From: an uncultured Clostridium sp. | GTDB lineage: Bacteria; Bacillota; Clostridia; TANB77; CAG-508 | DNA length: 59,318 nucleotides | Assembly: GCA_945946655.1 (NCBI GenBank) | Contig: CAMEWM010000006.1 | Location: 1 to 59,318 of the forward strand | Direction: 5' to 3' | Shown here: positions 34,699-43,731 of the stretch, one piece after another | Position numbering within the stretch: the first letter of the stretch is position 1 | Layout of the letters: the number at the start of each line of letters is the position of its first letter | Notes under the pieces: generated by a model | Seen by the model: only the letters and a program-made list of their open reading frames with translations | The model's database searches: none | What the model was told of the DNA's origin: nothing | Position numbers and translations under genes: made by a program

Positions 34699-35934
34699 AT
34701 GAAATATTTATATATAATACAGCAAGCAATGGTTTGGATATTAACAATATATTGGTTATATCAGTTAATAGTAAGTTTATGTTCACTGGTAAAGTTAAAA
34801 GATAAACCATTGATAGAAGAAAAAGATCATAAGTTTATGGCGATTATACCTGCTCATAATGAGGAAAACGTCATTAAAAATTTAATAGAGAGTTTAAATA
34901 ATCAGGATTATCCTAAAGAACTATTAGACATATATGTAATTGCTGATAATTGTACAGATAATACAGCTAAGATTGCAAAAAAAGAAGGTGCGATAGTTCT
35001 AGAAAGACATGAGGAGGACCCAGAAAAAAGGACTAAAGGAGCAGCACTTCAATGGTTCTTAAATAAAAAAATAAAAGAAGACGCTGATTATGATGCTTTT
35101 TGTATTTTCGATGCAGATAATATAGTAGACAAAAATTTCTTTAAGGCAATGAATAAAAAATTATGTCAAGGGGAAGAAGTTGTACAAGGCTACAGAGATA
35201 TAAAAAATCCATCAGACAGTTGGATTTCGGCGGGATATGCAATTTTCTATTGGACAATGCACAGATTTTATCATTTAGCAAGATACAATTTAGGACTATC
35301 TGCTTTATTAAATGGAACGGGATTTATGGTTAAATTCGATATAATAAAACCAACAGGATGGGATACAAATACCCTTACAGAGGATATAGAATTTTCTTTA
35401 AAACGTATAATAGAGGGCAAAAAGGTTGGTTGGGCAACAGATGCCATTGTATATGATGAACAACCAGTAGGCTTTAAACAATCGTGGTCACAAAGATCAA
35501 GATGGACAATAGGGCATATTCAATGCTTACAAGAATATACAAAACCACTTGTAGGAGCAGTAAAAGAAAAGAAAACGTTAATGAATTTCGATGGACTTTT
35601 GTATATGTTGGGAAGTATACCTATGTTTATAATGACAATAGCATTAGTAGTTTTAAACTTTGTAATGTATGCACTAGGAGGAATGGCAACAGGAGATTTA
35701 ATTGTAAACTGCTTAAGATACATTTTACCAACATTCTTCTTACCAATATTTATGGGAATTGTAATTATGGCTATTGATAAAAAACCTATAAGACCTATGA
35801 TAAAGGGATTAGCTTTATATCCATTATTCCTAGGTTCATGGTTATTAATAAACCTTAAATGCCTATTTATTCGTGATACAAAATGGGAAAAAATTGACCA
35901 CGTTAGAGATATTAAGATTAAAGATGTGGCATAA
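34699..35934 (+). CDS. membrane-bound family 2 glycosyltransferase
   Basis: A 411-residue processive-type GT2 with an N-terminal helix (about 5-30), GT-A domain (about 48-280) with FMAIIPAHNEENVI near 46, the nucleotide-binding aspartates in VIADNCTDNT (near 80) and FDADN (near 136), LTEDIEFSLK (near 226) and the acceptor QSWSQRSRWTIGH motif (near 260, the QxxRW motif of chitin/hyaluronan/PNAG synthase-like enzymes). Three or four C-terminal membrane helices follow. The sugar and product are unknown. It has its own promoter and terminator. Confidence 0.88.
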   Translation: MKYLYIIQQAMVWILTIYWLYQLIVSLCSLVKLKDKPLIEEKDHKFMAIIPAHNEENVIKNLIESLNNQDYPKELLDIYVIADNCTDNTAKIAKKEGAIVLERHEEDPEKRTKGAALQWFLNKKIKEDADYDAFCIFDADNIVDKNFFKAMNKKLCQGEEVVQGYRDIKNPSDSWISAGYAIFYWTMHRFYHLARYNLGLSALLNGTGFMVKFDIIKPTGWDTNTLTEDIEFSLKRIIEGKKVGWATDAIVYDEQPVGFKQSWSQRSRWTIGHIQCLQEYTKPLVGAVKEKKTLMNFDGLLYMLGSIPMFIMTIALVVLNFVMYALGGMATGDLIVNCLRYILPTFFLPIFMGIVIMAIDKKPIRPMIKGLALYPLFLGSWLLINLKCLFIRDTKWEKIDHVRDIKIKDVA

Positions 35935-35940
35935 ATTAGA

Positions 35941-35972
35941 GAAGTCAAAGGAGTTTCTTTGACTTCTTTTTT
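35941..35972 (+). terminator. intrinsic terminator of the GT2 gene
   Basis: GAAGTCAAAG / CTTTGACTTC, 10-bp perfect stem with a 6-base loop, then TTTTTT. Confidence 0.85.
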
Positions 35973-36084
35973 GTTTAATATAAAATTAAACATATAGTCT
36001 AGATAGATATTAAGTATTGAGAAAAATAATTTCATATGTTAAAATATAACAAAAAATAATACTTATGAAAGGAACTTTGTAGTA

Positions 36085-37575
36085 GTGGAGAAAAAAAATA
36101 TATTAGAAAAAATAAATTTGAAATATTTACATATAGCAATAATTATAATAGGGATTTTATTTATATCTTTATCAATATTTCATACAAATATGTGGTTTGA
36201 TGAGAGCTATTCAGTAGCAATGGCAAGACATTCTTTTGCAGAAATATGGCAAATAGGAGGAAATGATGTTCATCCTATCTTCTATTATTTTTGCTTACAC
36301 ATTTTATATTTAATGTTTGGTGGAAATGTAATAATTTATAGGATATTTTCCACCTTTACAATTGCTTTATTAGGGATTATTGGATATACACATATACGTA
36401 AGGACTTTGGAGAAAAAACAGGATTATTATTTTCATTTTTAACATTATTTTTGCCAGTAGTGAGTCAATATTCAGGAGAAATAAGAATGTATTCATTAGG
36501 AATGCTACTTGGTACAATTATGGCAATATACGCATACAGAATTTATAAAGGTGAAAACAAAAAAACAACATATATATTTTTTGGACTTAGTAGTTTATTA
36601 GTGGCTTATACTCATTATTATGGATTGATGTTAGCAGGAATAATTAACTTGCTATTATTTATATTCCTAGTTAAAAATCGTAAAGAAAGAAAAAATGATT
36701 TAATAAAATTTATAGTAACTGCTGCTATTCAAGTGGTTTTATATGTTCCATGGCTTGTATGCTTTCTAATTCAAATAAAGAATGTATCAAGTGGATTTTG
36801 GATTTCATTATCATTTCCAGGAACATTATATGAAATTTTAACAATGCAATATAAAGGAAATTTGCCATTCCAGCCAATAATTCTTACAACGATATTTTAT
36901 TCATATATTACATATTTAGTAGTAAAAACAAATGAAGAAGACAGAAAACCAGCAACGTGGTGTTTTATGATATATATTGCAATTATATTAATAGCTTTAT
37001 TTGTATCATTGTGTATGCAAAGCGTAATTCTTTTATATAGATATTTATTAATTATAACAGGAATATTTATATTTGCATTAGCGTTTTTTATGGCAAAAGA
37101 GACAAAGATATGTAGGACAATGACTATTTGTGCTATTATATTAATAATGTCTATTTATAGTAATGTGATTAGCATAAAAGAAGCCTATAATAATGAAAAC
37201 AGAGAATTTGTTACATATATAGATAGCCAAATTCAAGATGGCGACATTGTAATATATTCAAATGCCATAAATGGTGCAGTTGTAACAACTGAAATATCAC
37301 AAAAACATGATAATATATCATATTTCTATGATAAGGAAAATTGGAATGTAGAAGAAGCTTATAAAGCTTTTGCACCATATATGGAAATAAAAGATACACT
37401 TAATGAAATACTAGATAATTATTCTGGAAGAGTTTGGATAATAGAAGCGGGTAATACACATGATTTACTAAATGAAATAGCAGAAAAATATAATATAAAT
37501 AAAATTGAAGATAGACAGTTTACTAATAAATATAAAAACTATCAATATACAATAGAATTAATAGAAAAATTATAA
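36085..37575 (+). CDS. GT39/ArnT-like membrane glycosyltransferase
   Basis: A 496-residue polytopic protein with about 11 membrane helices and a C-terminal soluble part (about 385-496). The first extracytoplasmic loop carries NMWFDESYSVAMARHSF near residue 37, with the acidic pair typical of polyprenyl-phosphate-sugar-using GT-C enzymes (protein mannosyltransferase family), followed by NDVHPIFYY near 60. It likely transfers a sugar from an undecaprenyl-linked donor to a cell-surface acceptor. It starts with GTG at 36085 after AAAGGA. Confidence 0.85.
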   Translation: MEKKNILEKINLKYLHIAIIIIGILFISLSIFHTNMWFDESYSVAMARHSFAEIWQIGGNDVHPIFYYFCLHILYLMFGGNVIIYRIFSTFTIALLGIIGYTHIRKDFGEKTGLLFSFLTLFLPVVSQYSGEIRMYSLGMLLGTIMAIYAYRIYKGENKKTTYIFFGLSSLLVAYTHYYGLMLAGIINLLLFIFLVKNRKERKNDLIKFIVTAAIQVVLYVPWLVCFLIQIKNVSSGFWISLSFPGTLYEILTMQYKGNLPFQPIILTTIFYSYITYLVVKTNEEDRKPATWCFMIYIAIILIALFVSLCMQSVILLYRYLLIITGIFIFALAFFMAKETKICRTMTICAIILIMSIYSNVISIKEAYNNENREFVTYIDSQIQDGDIVIYSNAINGAVVTTEISQKHDNISYFYDKENWNVEEAYKAFAPYMEIKDTLNEILDNYSGRVWIIEAGNTHDLLNEIAEKYNINKIEDRQFTNKYKNYQYTIELIEKL

Positions 37576-37658
37576 AGTTTTAAAATACTGTAAATATTAA
37601 ATTTGGTTTATAGATTTAGCCGAAAATCTAAATTAAATTATAAGGAATGAGATAACTC

Positions 37659-38489
37659 GTGGAAAAACAAGAAATGAAGGTATATGCTTTTGTAGGACCA
37701 TCTGGTACAGGTAAAAGTTATAGAGCCCAATTAGTTGCAAGTGAAAATAATATACATTATATTATAGATGATGGATTACTAATAAATGAAAATGAAGTAT
37801 TAGCAGGAACATCAGCCAAAAAAGCACCTACTAAAATAGAAACTGTAAGACATGCACTATTTATAGAAGAAAAAGAACAAGCAGAAATGAAAAAAGCACT
37901 AAAAAAATACAAACCAGATAGCTTATTAATTTTAGGAACTTCTGACAAGATGGTTGAAAAAATTATAGAAAGCTTAGAACTACCAAAGCTTCAAAAGACA
38001 ATATATATTACTGATGTTGCAACAGAGGAAGAAATGGAGAAAGCAAGAAATATTCGTGTAACACAAGGAAAACATGTAATTCCAGTTCCAACATTCGAAA
38101 TAAAAAAAGATTTTTCAGGTTATATATTAGACCCATTACAAATATTTAAATCAAAGGGGAATGGAGGCAACCCATATATATCTGAAAAATCGATAATCAG
38201 ACCAACTTTTAGCTATTTAGGAAATTTTACAATATCTGATAGTGTATTTAGACAAATAGCGGAAAGAGTTGCAAAAAAAATGCCTGAAATATATGAAGTA
38301 ACGAGAACTAGAGTAGAAAACTATGGAGACGGAATATCAATATACATGGAGGCTATTTTAAATTATGGGCATAATATAATAGAAGTGTTACAAACTTTTA
38401 AAACTAAAGTAAAAAAGGAAATTGAAAAACAAACGACAATGAATGTAATAAAAGTAGATTTAGTTGCAAAAGGAATTCATATGGATTAA
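37659..38489 (+). CDS. P-loop NTPase fused to an Asp23/Gls24-like domain
   Basis: The N-terminal 175 residues hold a Walker A (GPSGTGKS, residues 13-20) and kinase-like features: IIDDGLLINEN near 35 and LLILGTSDKMV near 88. The C-terminal 95 residues (from about 182) read as an Asp23/Gls24 alkaline-shock domain: GNFTISDSVFRQIAERVAKK, then an amphipathic strand ISIYMEAILNYG and a closing VIKVDLVAKGI. I know no characterised protein with this combination. It starts with GTG after TAAGGA. It ends 11 bases before the cmk-plsC gene, so it is probably in the same operon. Confidence 0.8.
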   Translation: MEKQEMKVYAFVGPSGTGKSYRAQLVASENNIHYIIDDGLLINENEVLAGTSAKKAPTKIETVRHALFIEEKEQAEMKKALKKYKPDSLLILGTSDKMVEKIIESLELPKLQKTIYITDVATEEEMEKARNIRVTQGKHVIPVPTFEIKKDFSGYILDPLQIFKSKGNGGNPYISEKSIIRPTFSYLGNFTISDSVFRQIAERVAKKMPEIYEVTRTRVENYGDGISIYMEAILNYGHNIIEVLQTFKTKVKKEIEKQTTMNVIKVDLVAKGIHMD

Positions 38490-38500
38490 TAAGGAGGGAA

Positions 38501-39814
38501 ATGATGTCTTTTATAGTAGCAATAGATGGACCTGCGGGAACAGGAAAAGGAACTATGGCAGAGATTTTATCAAAGAAGTATAATCTAGTAAATATTGATA
38601 CAGGAGCAATGTATAGATGTGTAACTTTAGAGATGTTAAATAAGAATATAGGATTAGATGATGATGAAAAAATTGCGGAAATGTTAAAAACAATAAAGAT
38701 TGAGATGAGCAATGATGGTGGAAAACAAAGAGTATTGCTGAATGGAGAAGACGTAACACAGCAAATAAGAAGTCAAGAAGTATCGGCAAATGTTTCACCA
38801 GTTTCTAGTATAAAACAAATAAGATTAGCAATGGCTGGACTTCAAAGAAAGATGGGACAAGGCAAAGATGTTATTATGGAAGGTAGAGACATTGGTACAG
38901 TGATATTTCCAACCGCTGATGTAAAAATATATCTTGATGCAAATGTTGAAGTAAGAGCACAAAGAAGGTTTAAACAAAATCAAGAAAAAGGAATAGATAT
39001 GTCGTATGAAGAGGTTCTTGATAACATAAAAAAAAGAGATAAGAATGACATGGAAAAAGAAATGGGAGCTTTAAAAGTTGCTCCTGGAGCTACTGTTATA
39101 GATGGATCTAATATGACTATAAAGCAAGTAGAAAAAAACATAAGCAAAATAATAGACAAAAAAATAAAAGATAAGAAGAAAGAAGAAAAAATTTATAAGA
39201 TAAGACCAGAAACGACTTGGAAGAAGATCGAAAGAGCAATAATAAAGAAAATTATATATGCTTTCTATAAACTTGCATTTAGAATAGAAAAAGTCGGTGA
39301 GGAAAATGTACCAATGGAAGAGCCAATAATAATTTGCGCAAACCACTTAAATATGTGGGATGCTGTGGGACTTGTCACTGCAACTAAAAGAAGAATTTTA
39401 TTCATTGCTAAAGAAGATTTATTTAATAACGGCTTTTTAAATTGGATAGCACATGTATTTGATGTAATTCCGATTAAAAGAGGTATGCGAGATATGGAGG
39501 CTATGAAAAGATGCTTAGGAGCACTAAAAGAGGGAAAGGCTGTAGGACTATTCCCAGAGGGAACAAGAAGAGGTCTTGAAAAAGGAGCAAAAGTACAAAA
39601 TGGAGCAGCATATATGGCTTTAAAGACTAAAGTTAAAGTAGTTCCAGTTGGAATACAAGGTACGTTTAAACCATTTACAAAGGTAACTTTAAATTATGGC
39701 AAGCCAATAGACTATACTAAATATGATAGTAAGAATCCGGAGAAAGAAGATTTAGAGCAGGCAACTAAAGAAATTATGGATAACATAATTATGTTGACAA
39801 AAAAAGGAAAATAA
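38501..39814 (+). CDS. cmk-plsC: fused cytidylate kinase / 1-acylglycerol-3-phosphate acyltransferase
   Basis: Residues 1-225 are a CMP kinase: AIDGPAGTGKGTMAEILSKK (Walker A near 7), IDTGAMYRCVTLEML, VIMEGRDIGTVIFP near 127. A lysine-rich linker (about 226-250) leads to a PlsC-type acyltransferase (about 265-437) with the catalytic ANHLNMWDAVG (HX4D) near 284, and the FPEGTRRG motif near 352. Elsewhere cmk, plsC and rpsA are adjacent separate genes; here the first two are one 437-residue protein with the S1 gene downstream. AAGGAGGG lies before the ATG. Confidence 0.92.
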   Translation: MMSFIVAIDGPAGTGKGTMAEILSKKYNLVNIDTGAMYRCVTLEMLNKNIGLDDDEKIAEMLKTIKIEMSNDGGKQRVLLNGEDVTQQIRSQEVSANVSPVSSIKQIRLAMAGLQRKMGQGKDVIMEGRDIGTVIFPTADVKIYLDANVEVRAQRRFKQNQEKGIDMSYEEVLDNIKKRDKNDMEKEMGALKVAPGATVIDGSNMTIKQVEKNISKIIDKKIKDKKKEEKIYKIRPETTWKKIERAIIKKIIYAFYKLAFRIEKVGEENVPMEEPIIICANHLNMWDAVGLVTATKRRILFIAKEDLFNNGFLNWIAHVFDVIPIKRGMRDMEAMKRCLGALKEGKAVGLFPEGTRRGLEKGAKVQNGAAYMALKTKVKVVPVGIQGTFKPFTKVTLNYGKPIDYTKYDSKNPEKEDLEQATKEIMDNIIMLTKKGK

Positions 39815-39892
39815 GATATAATTATGAACAGAAAATCGCCCATTTATCAAAGAAAAGATGGGGGAAAAATAAATTAGAAATGAAGGATTTTT

Positions 39893-40993
39893 ATGGAAAA
39901 ATTTGAAGACAATTTTACTTTCGAAGATATAATCAATCAAACGTTTAAAGAAATAAAAGTTGGAAGTACTATTACTGGAACAATTGTAGATATTAATGAT
40001 AAAGGAGAAATCTTTGTAGACATAGGATATAAAGCAGATGGTATAATTCCAAGAAATGAATATTTTAGTGAAAATGATTTAGAACCAGCTGAAGAATACA
40101 AAGTTGGAGATAAAATAAAAGCTGATGTATTAAAATTAAATGATGGTCAAGGCAATGTTTTAATGTCTTGCAAACATGCAAAAATAAAGGAAATAAGAAG
40201 AGAATTTAAAGAAAAAGTTGAAAATAGATACATATTTGAAGAAACAGTAAAACAAGTAAATAAAAACGGACTAGTAGTACTTTATAAGAACTTAATCAGA
40301 ATATTTATACCAATATCACTTTCAGATATAGGTAGAGATGAAAATATAGATACATATAAAGAGAAAAAAGTAAAATTTAGAATAATTGAAAATGATGAAA
40401 GAGCTAAAAAAATAATAGGATCTGTAAAAGATTTAATAGAAGAGGAAAAAAAAGAAAAAGAAGAGCAATTTTGGAATAACATAGAAGTAGGTAAAAAATA
40501 TAAAGGAATAGTTACAAGTATTAGTGATTATGGAGCTTTTGTAGATATTGGTGGTGCCCAAGGATTATTACATATATCAGAAATGGCATGGGGAAGAAAT
40601 CAAAATCCAAGAGATATATTACAAGTGGGACAAGAAATAGAAGTAAAGGTTAAAGAAGTAGACAAAGACAATAAAAGGTTCAAACTTTCATATGAGAAAA
40701 AAGGACCAAATCCATGGAACAAGGTAGAAGAAAAATATCATGTTGGAGATGTTGTAAAAGTTAAAATTTCTAAATTAATGCCATTTGGAGCATTTGCGGA
40801 GCTAGAAAAAGGTATCGAAGGGTTAGTGCATATCTCACAAATATGCGAGAGAAAAATAGCTAAACCGGAAGAAGAGTTAAAAGTTGGACAAAAAGTCAAT
40901 GCGAAAATAATAGATATAGACCTAGAAAATAAAAAGATAGAACTTTCAATAAGAGAACTTGAAGGAACTTCTCAAGAATACAAAGAGGAATAG
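39893..40993 (+). CDS. S1-domain RNA-binding protein (ribosomal protein S1-like)
   Basis: Four S1 repeats can be seen in 366 residues: about 20-90 (ITGTIVDINDKGEIFVDIGY), 105-175 (degenerate), 200-270 ([20 protein letters not shown]) and 288-358 (VKISKLMPFGAFAELEKGIEG). This is the short Firmicute-type S1 found after cmk. It likely binds mRNA and/or the small subunit; Firmicute S1 homologues are not always essential for translation. AAGGA lies before the ATG. Confidence 0.9.
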   Translation: MEKFEDNFTFEDIINQTFKEIKVGSTITGTIVDINDKGEIFVDIGYKADGIIPRNEYFSENDLEPAEEYKVGDKIKADVLKLNDGQGNVLMSCKHAKIKEIRREFKEKVENRYIFEETVKQVNKNGLVVLYKNLIRIFIPISLSDIGRDENIDTYKEKKVKFRIIENDERAKKIIGSVKDLIEEEKKEKEEQFWNNIEVGKKYKGIVTSISDYGAFVDIGGAQGLLHISEMAWGRNQNPRDILQVGQEIEVKVKEVDKDNKRFKLSYEKKGPNPWNKVEEKYHVGDVVKVKISKLMPFGAFAELEKGIEGLVHISQICERKIAKPEEELKVGQKVNAKIIDIDLENKKIELSIRELEGTSQEYKEE

Positions 40994-41036
40994 CTTTTAT
41001 AAACAAAAAGGTACTTAACAAAATTTTCAAATTTGT

Positions 41037-41068
41037 AATTGAGCGAAAATGTATAATTTCGCTCAATT
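41037..41068. other. 12-bp stem-loop between the S1 gene and typA
   Basis: AATTGAGCGAAA (41037-41048) and TTTCGCTCAATT (41057-41068) form a perfect 12-bp stem with an 8-base loop. There is no T-run on the plus side (CAAACG follows), so it is a weak terminator at best. It might be a processing or protein-binding site. Confidence 0.55.
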
Positions 41069-41117
41069 CAAACGTAAAATAAAAAATATATTGTAGAAAG
41101 AAACCATGGAGGGATAG

Positions 41118-41155
41118 GTGGAAACATTAAAAACCGTCCCTGATGGACCAAGGGG
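41118..41155 (+). repeat. GGGAC-type hairpin repeat, copy 2 (degenerate)
   Basis: The segment CATTAAAAACCGTCCCTGATGG (41124-41145) matches copy 1 at 14424-14445 with few differences, followed in both by a CCAAGG(A/G)GG ribosome binding site. The left arm is eroded, so the hairpin is weaker here. Placed directly before typA. Confidence 0.6.
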
Positions 41156-41166
41156 GAATAGAGAAA

Positions 41167-42975
41167 ATGAATAATAAGAATATAAGAAACATTGCAATAA
41201 TAGCACACGTTGACCATGGTAAAACAACATTAGTGGATGCATTATTGAAGCAAAGCCATGTATTTAGAGCTAATGAACAAGTAGCAGAGAGAGTAATGGA
41301 TTCAGGAGATATAGAAAAAGAAAGAGGAATAACAATACTTTCAAAAAATACATCTGTAATGTACAATGGAATAAAGATTAATATAGTTGATACTCCAGGA
41401 CATGCTGATTTTGGCGGAGAAGTTGAACGTGTTTTAAAAACTGTTGATGGAGTTTTATTATTAGTAGACGCTTTTGAGGGACCAATGCCTCAAACTAGAG
41501 AGGTTTTAAAGAAATCTTTGGCATTGAATTTGAAGCCAATTGTTGTAATAAATAAAATAGATAGACCAGGAGCCGATCCTGCTAAAGCATTAGATAAAGT
41601 TATAGAATTATTTATAGAATTAAATGCAACAGATGATCAATTAGATTTCCCTGTAATATATGCATCAGCTAAAAATGGAATCGCAAAAATGAATTTAGAA
41701 GACGAATCTGATAACATAACATGTATATTTGATACTATAATAGATAAAATTGCTCCTCCTACATGTGATATGGATGGAACTATGCAAATGTTAGTATCTA
41801 ACATAGATTATGATGATTATTTAGGAAGAATAGCTATAGGAAGAGTTGAACGTGGCAAGATAAAAAATGGTATGCCAGTGACAGTATGTAAACAAGATAA
41901 AAATGAACAAGGAAAGATTGCAAAATTATTTACATTTATGGGACTAAAAAGAACAGAAGTAGATGAAATTGATGCTGGAGATATAGTTGCTGTAACAGGA
42001 ATACCAGATATAAGTATAGGAGATACAATTTGTGATATTTCAAATCCAGAAAAAATTCCATTTGTAAATATAGATGAGCCAACAGTTTCGATGACATTTA
42101 GTGTAAACAATGGACCTTTTGCAGGAAAAGAAGGCGAATTTGTTACTTCAAGACATATTAGAGATAGACTATTCAAAGAACTAGAAAGAAATGTGAGTCT
42201 ACGAGTAAAAGAAACAGCTTCTCCAGATAGCTTTGAAGTATGTGGTCGTGGAGAGTTACATTTATCAGTATTAATAGAAGAGATGAGAAGAGAAGGATAT
42301 GAACTTTTAGTATCTCGCCCAAAGGTTATATATAAAGAAATTGATGGAGTTAAATGTGAGCCAATAGAGGATCTAGTCGTAAATGTGCCAGACGATAGCA
42401 TAGGAACAGTTATAGAAAAATTAGGAAGACGTAAGGCAGAAATGAAAAATATGGAACCTGCGGAACCAGGACATACAAAGATAGAATTTAAAATTCCAGC
42501 TCGTGGATTAATAGGATATAGAACAGAATTTTTAACAGATACAAAAGGTACAGGAACAATGAACTCAATATTTGATTGCTATGAACCATATAAAGGAGAT
42601 ATTCAAGCTAGAACAAGAGGTGTATTAGTAGCATTTGAACAAGGAACATCAATAACATATGGATTATATAATGCTCAATTAAGAGGAGAATTATTTATAG
42701 GACCTGGTGTTGAAGTATATGAAGGTATGATTGTTGGAATAAACTCTAGAAATGAAGACATATCAATAAATGTATGTAAAGAAAAACATTTGACAAATAC
42801 TAGAGCTTCAGGATCTGATGATGCATTAAGACTAGTTCCACCAATTCAATTATCACTAGAAAAAGCTATTGAATTTATAGCAGAAGATGAGCTAGTAGAA
42901 GTAACTCCAAAAAATATAAGACTAAGAAAAGTTATATTAAATAACAAAGACAGAGAAAAAGCTGCAAGAAGGTAA
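41167..42975 (+). CDS. typA: ribosome-associated GTPase TypA/BipA
   Basis: A translational GTPase of the EF-G superfamily. G1 AHVDHGKTT near residue 12, the switch with KERGITI near 51, G3 DTPGHADFGGEVER near 72, and G4 NKID near 128; domains II, III and V follow, with a TypA-specific C-terminal domain (PARGLIGYRTEFLTDTKGTG near 440). 602 residues. The frame is open to 41143, but AAGGGGG is correctly spaced for the ATG at 41167 (MNNKNIRNIAI), the usual family start. Confidence 0.97.
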   Translation: MNNKNIRNIAIIAHVDHGKTTLVDALLKQSHVFRANEQVAERVMDSGDIEKERGITILSKNTSVMYNGIKINIVDTPGHADFGGEVERVLKTVDGVLLLVDAFEGPMPQTREVLKKSLALNLKPIVVINKIDRPGADPAKALDKVIELFIELNATDDQLDFPVIYASAKNGIAKMNLEDESDNITCIFDTIIDKIAPPTCDMDGTMQMLVSNIDYDDYLGRIAIGRVERGKIKNGMPVTVCKQDKNEQGKIAKLFTFMGLKRTEVDEIDAGDIVAVTGIPDISIGDTICDISNPEKIPFVNIDEPTVSMTFSVNNGPFAGKEGEFVTSRHIRDRLFKELERNVSLRVKETASPDSFEVCGRGELHLSVLIEEMRREGYELLVSRPKVIYKEIDGVKCEPIEDLVVNVPDDSIGTVIEKLGRRKAEMKNMEPAEPGHTKIEFKIPARGLIGYRTEFLTDTKGTGTMNSIFDCYEPYKGDIQARTRGVLVAFEQGTSITYGLYNAQLRGELFIGPGVEVYEGMIVGINSRNEDISINVCKEKHLTNTRASGSDDALRLVPPIQLSLEKAIEFIAEDELVEVTPKNIRLRKVILNNKDREKAARR

Positions 42976-43003
42976 TTGTAACAAATCAGAGGTCACGAGT
43001 TAA

Positions 43004-43035
43004 AAAACAGGCATATCTATCCATATGCTTGTTTT
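43004..43035 (+). terminator. intrinsic terminator of typA
   Basis: AAAACAGGCATAT and ATATGCTTGTTTT (one G-U) with a 6-base loop and a following T-run. Confidence 0.8.
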
Positions 43036-43142
43036 TCTATTACTGATTTCTCAGGTTTATCAGAAATAACTTTTATCAACTTCTTATGGAAATTTTATAA
43101 ATAGAAAGTTTGTAACAATGTGTAAAAAAACAATTGTAAATA

Positions 43143-43172
43143 TTGATATTAGAGTAAGCGTAATGGTATAAT
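43143..43172 (+). promoter_or_regulatory. sigma-A-like promoter of hpt
   Basis: TTGATA (43143-43148) and TATAAT (43167-43172), 18-base spacer. The resulting leader to the first ATG is only about 13 nt. Confidence 0.55.
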
Positions 43173-43191
43173 ATAACAAGATTTGTAATGG

Positions 43192-43719
43192 ATGGAAAAA
43201 TATATGGGAATAAAAGAATTAATAAGTAGAGAAGAAATAGATAAAAGAATAAAAGAGCTTACAACCCAAATAGACAAAGACTATGAAGGAAAAGAAATAA
43301 CAGCAATTTGTGTGTTAAAAGGTGCAGTATTCTTTGGGGTAGAGTTAGCGTTAAATTTGAAATCTAAAATGAAATTTGAATTTATAAAAATATCTAGCTA
43401 TGAGGGAACAGAAAGCACAGGAGTAATAAAAAAACAGTTAGATGTAGAAGAAAAACTAATAAAAGGAAAAGATGTATTAATCATCGAAGATATAGTAGAT
43501 ACAGGAAGAAGTATGGACTATTTAATAAAGCATATAAAAGCTAAAAATCCAAATAGCTTAAAAGTATGCGTATTATTAAGTAAACCAAGCAGGAGAGAAA
43601 TAGAAGTTCCAATAGATTATCTGGGATTTGAAGTTCCAAATAAATTTATTGTTGGATATGGGTTTGATGATGAAGAAGGTCTTAATAGAAATCTACCATA
43701 TATAGGGTATAAAGAATAG
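43192..43719 (+). CDS. hpt: hypoxanthine-guanine phosphoribosyltransferase
   Basis: Purine salvage: hypoxanthine or guanine plus PRPP to IMP/GMP. The 175-residue protein has the PRPP-binding LIIEDIVDTGRSMDYL motif near 101, the GAVFFGVEL loop near 46, the flexible ISSYEGTEST loop near 72, and the VGYGFDDEEGLNRNLPYIG end. A second in-frame ATG at 43204 (MGIKELIS) is possible and neither start has a strong ribosome binding site; GGATGGA before 43204 is slightly better. Confidence 0.95.
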   Translation: MEKYMGIKELISREEIDKRIKELTTQIDKDYEGKEITAICVLKGAVFFGVELALNLKSKMKFEFIKISSYEGTESTGVIKKQLDVEEKLIKGKDVLIIEDIVDTGRSMDYLIKHIKAKNPNSLKVCVLLSKPSRREIEVPIDYLGFEVPNKFIVGYGFDDEEGLNRNLPYIGYKE

Positions 43720-43731
43720 AAAGGAAATAAA

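Noticed and set aside
41143-41166. An upstream ATG that would add eight residues to TypA.
   Set aside because: The extension falls in the repeat copy before typA and the ribosome binding site is spaced for the ATG at 41167, which is the family start.
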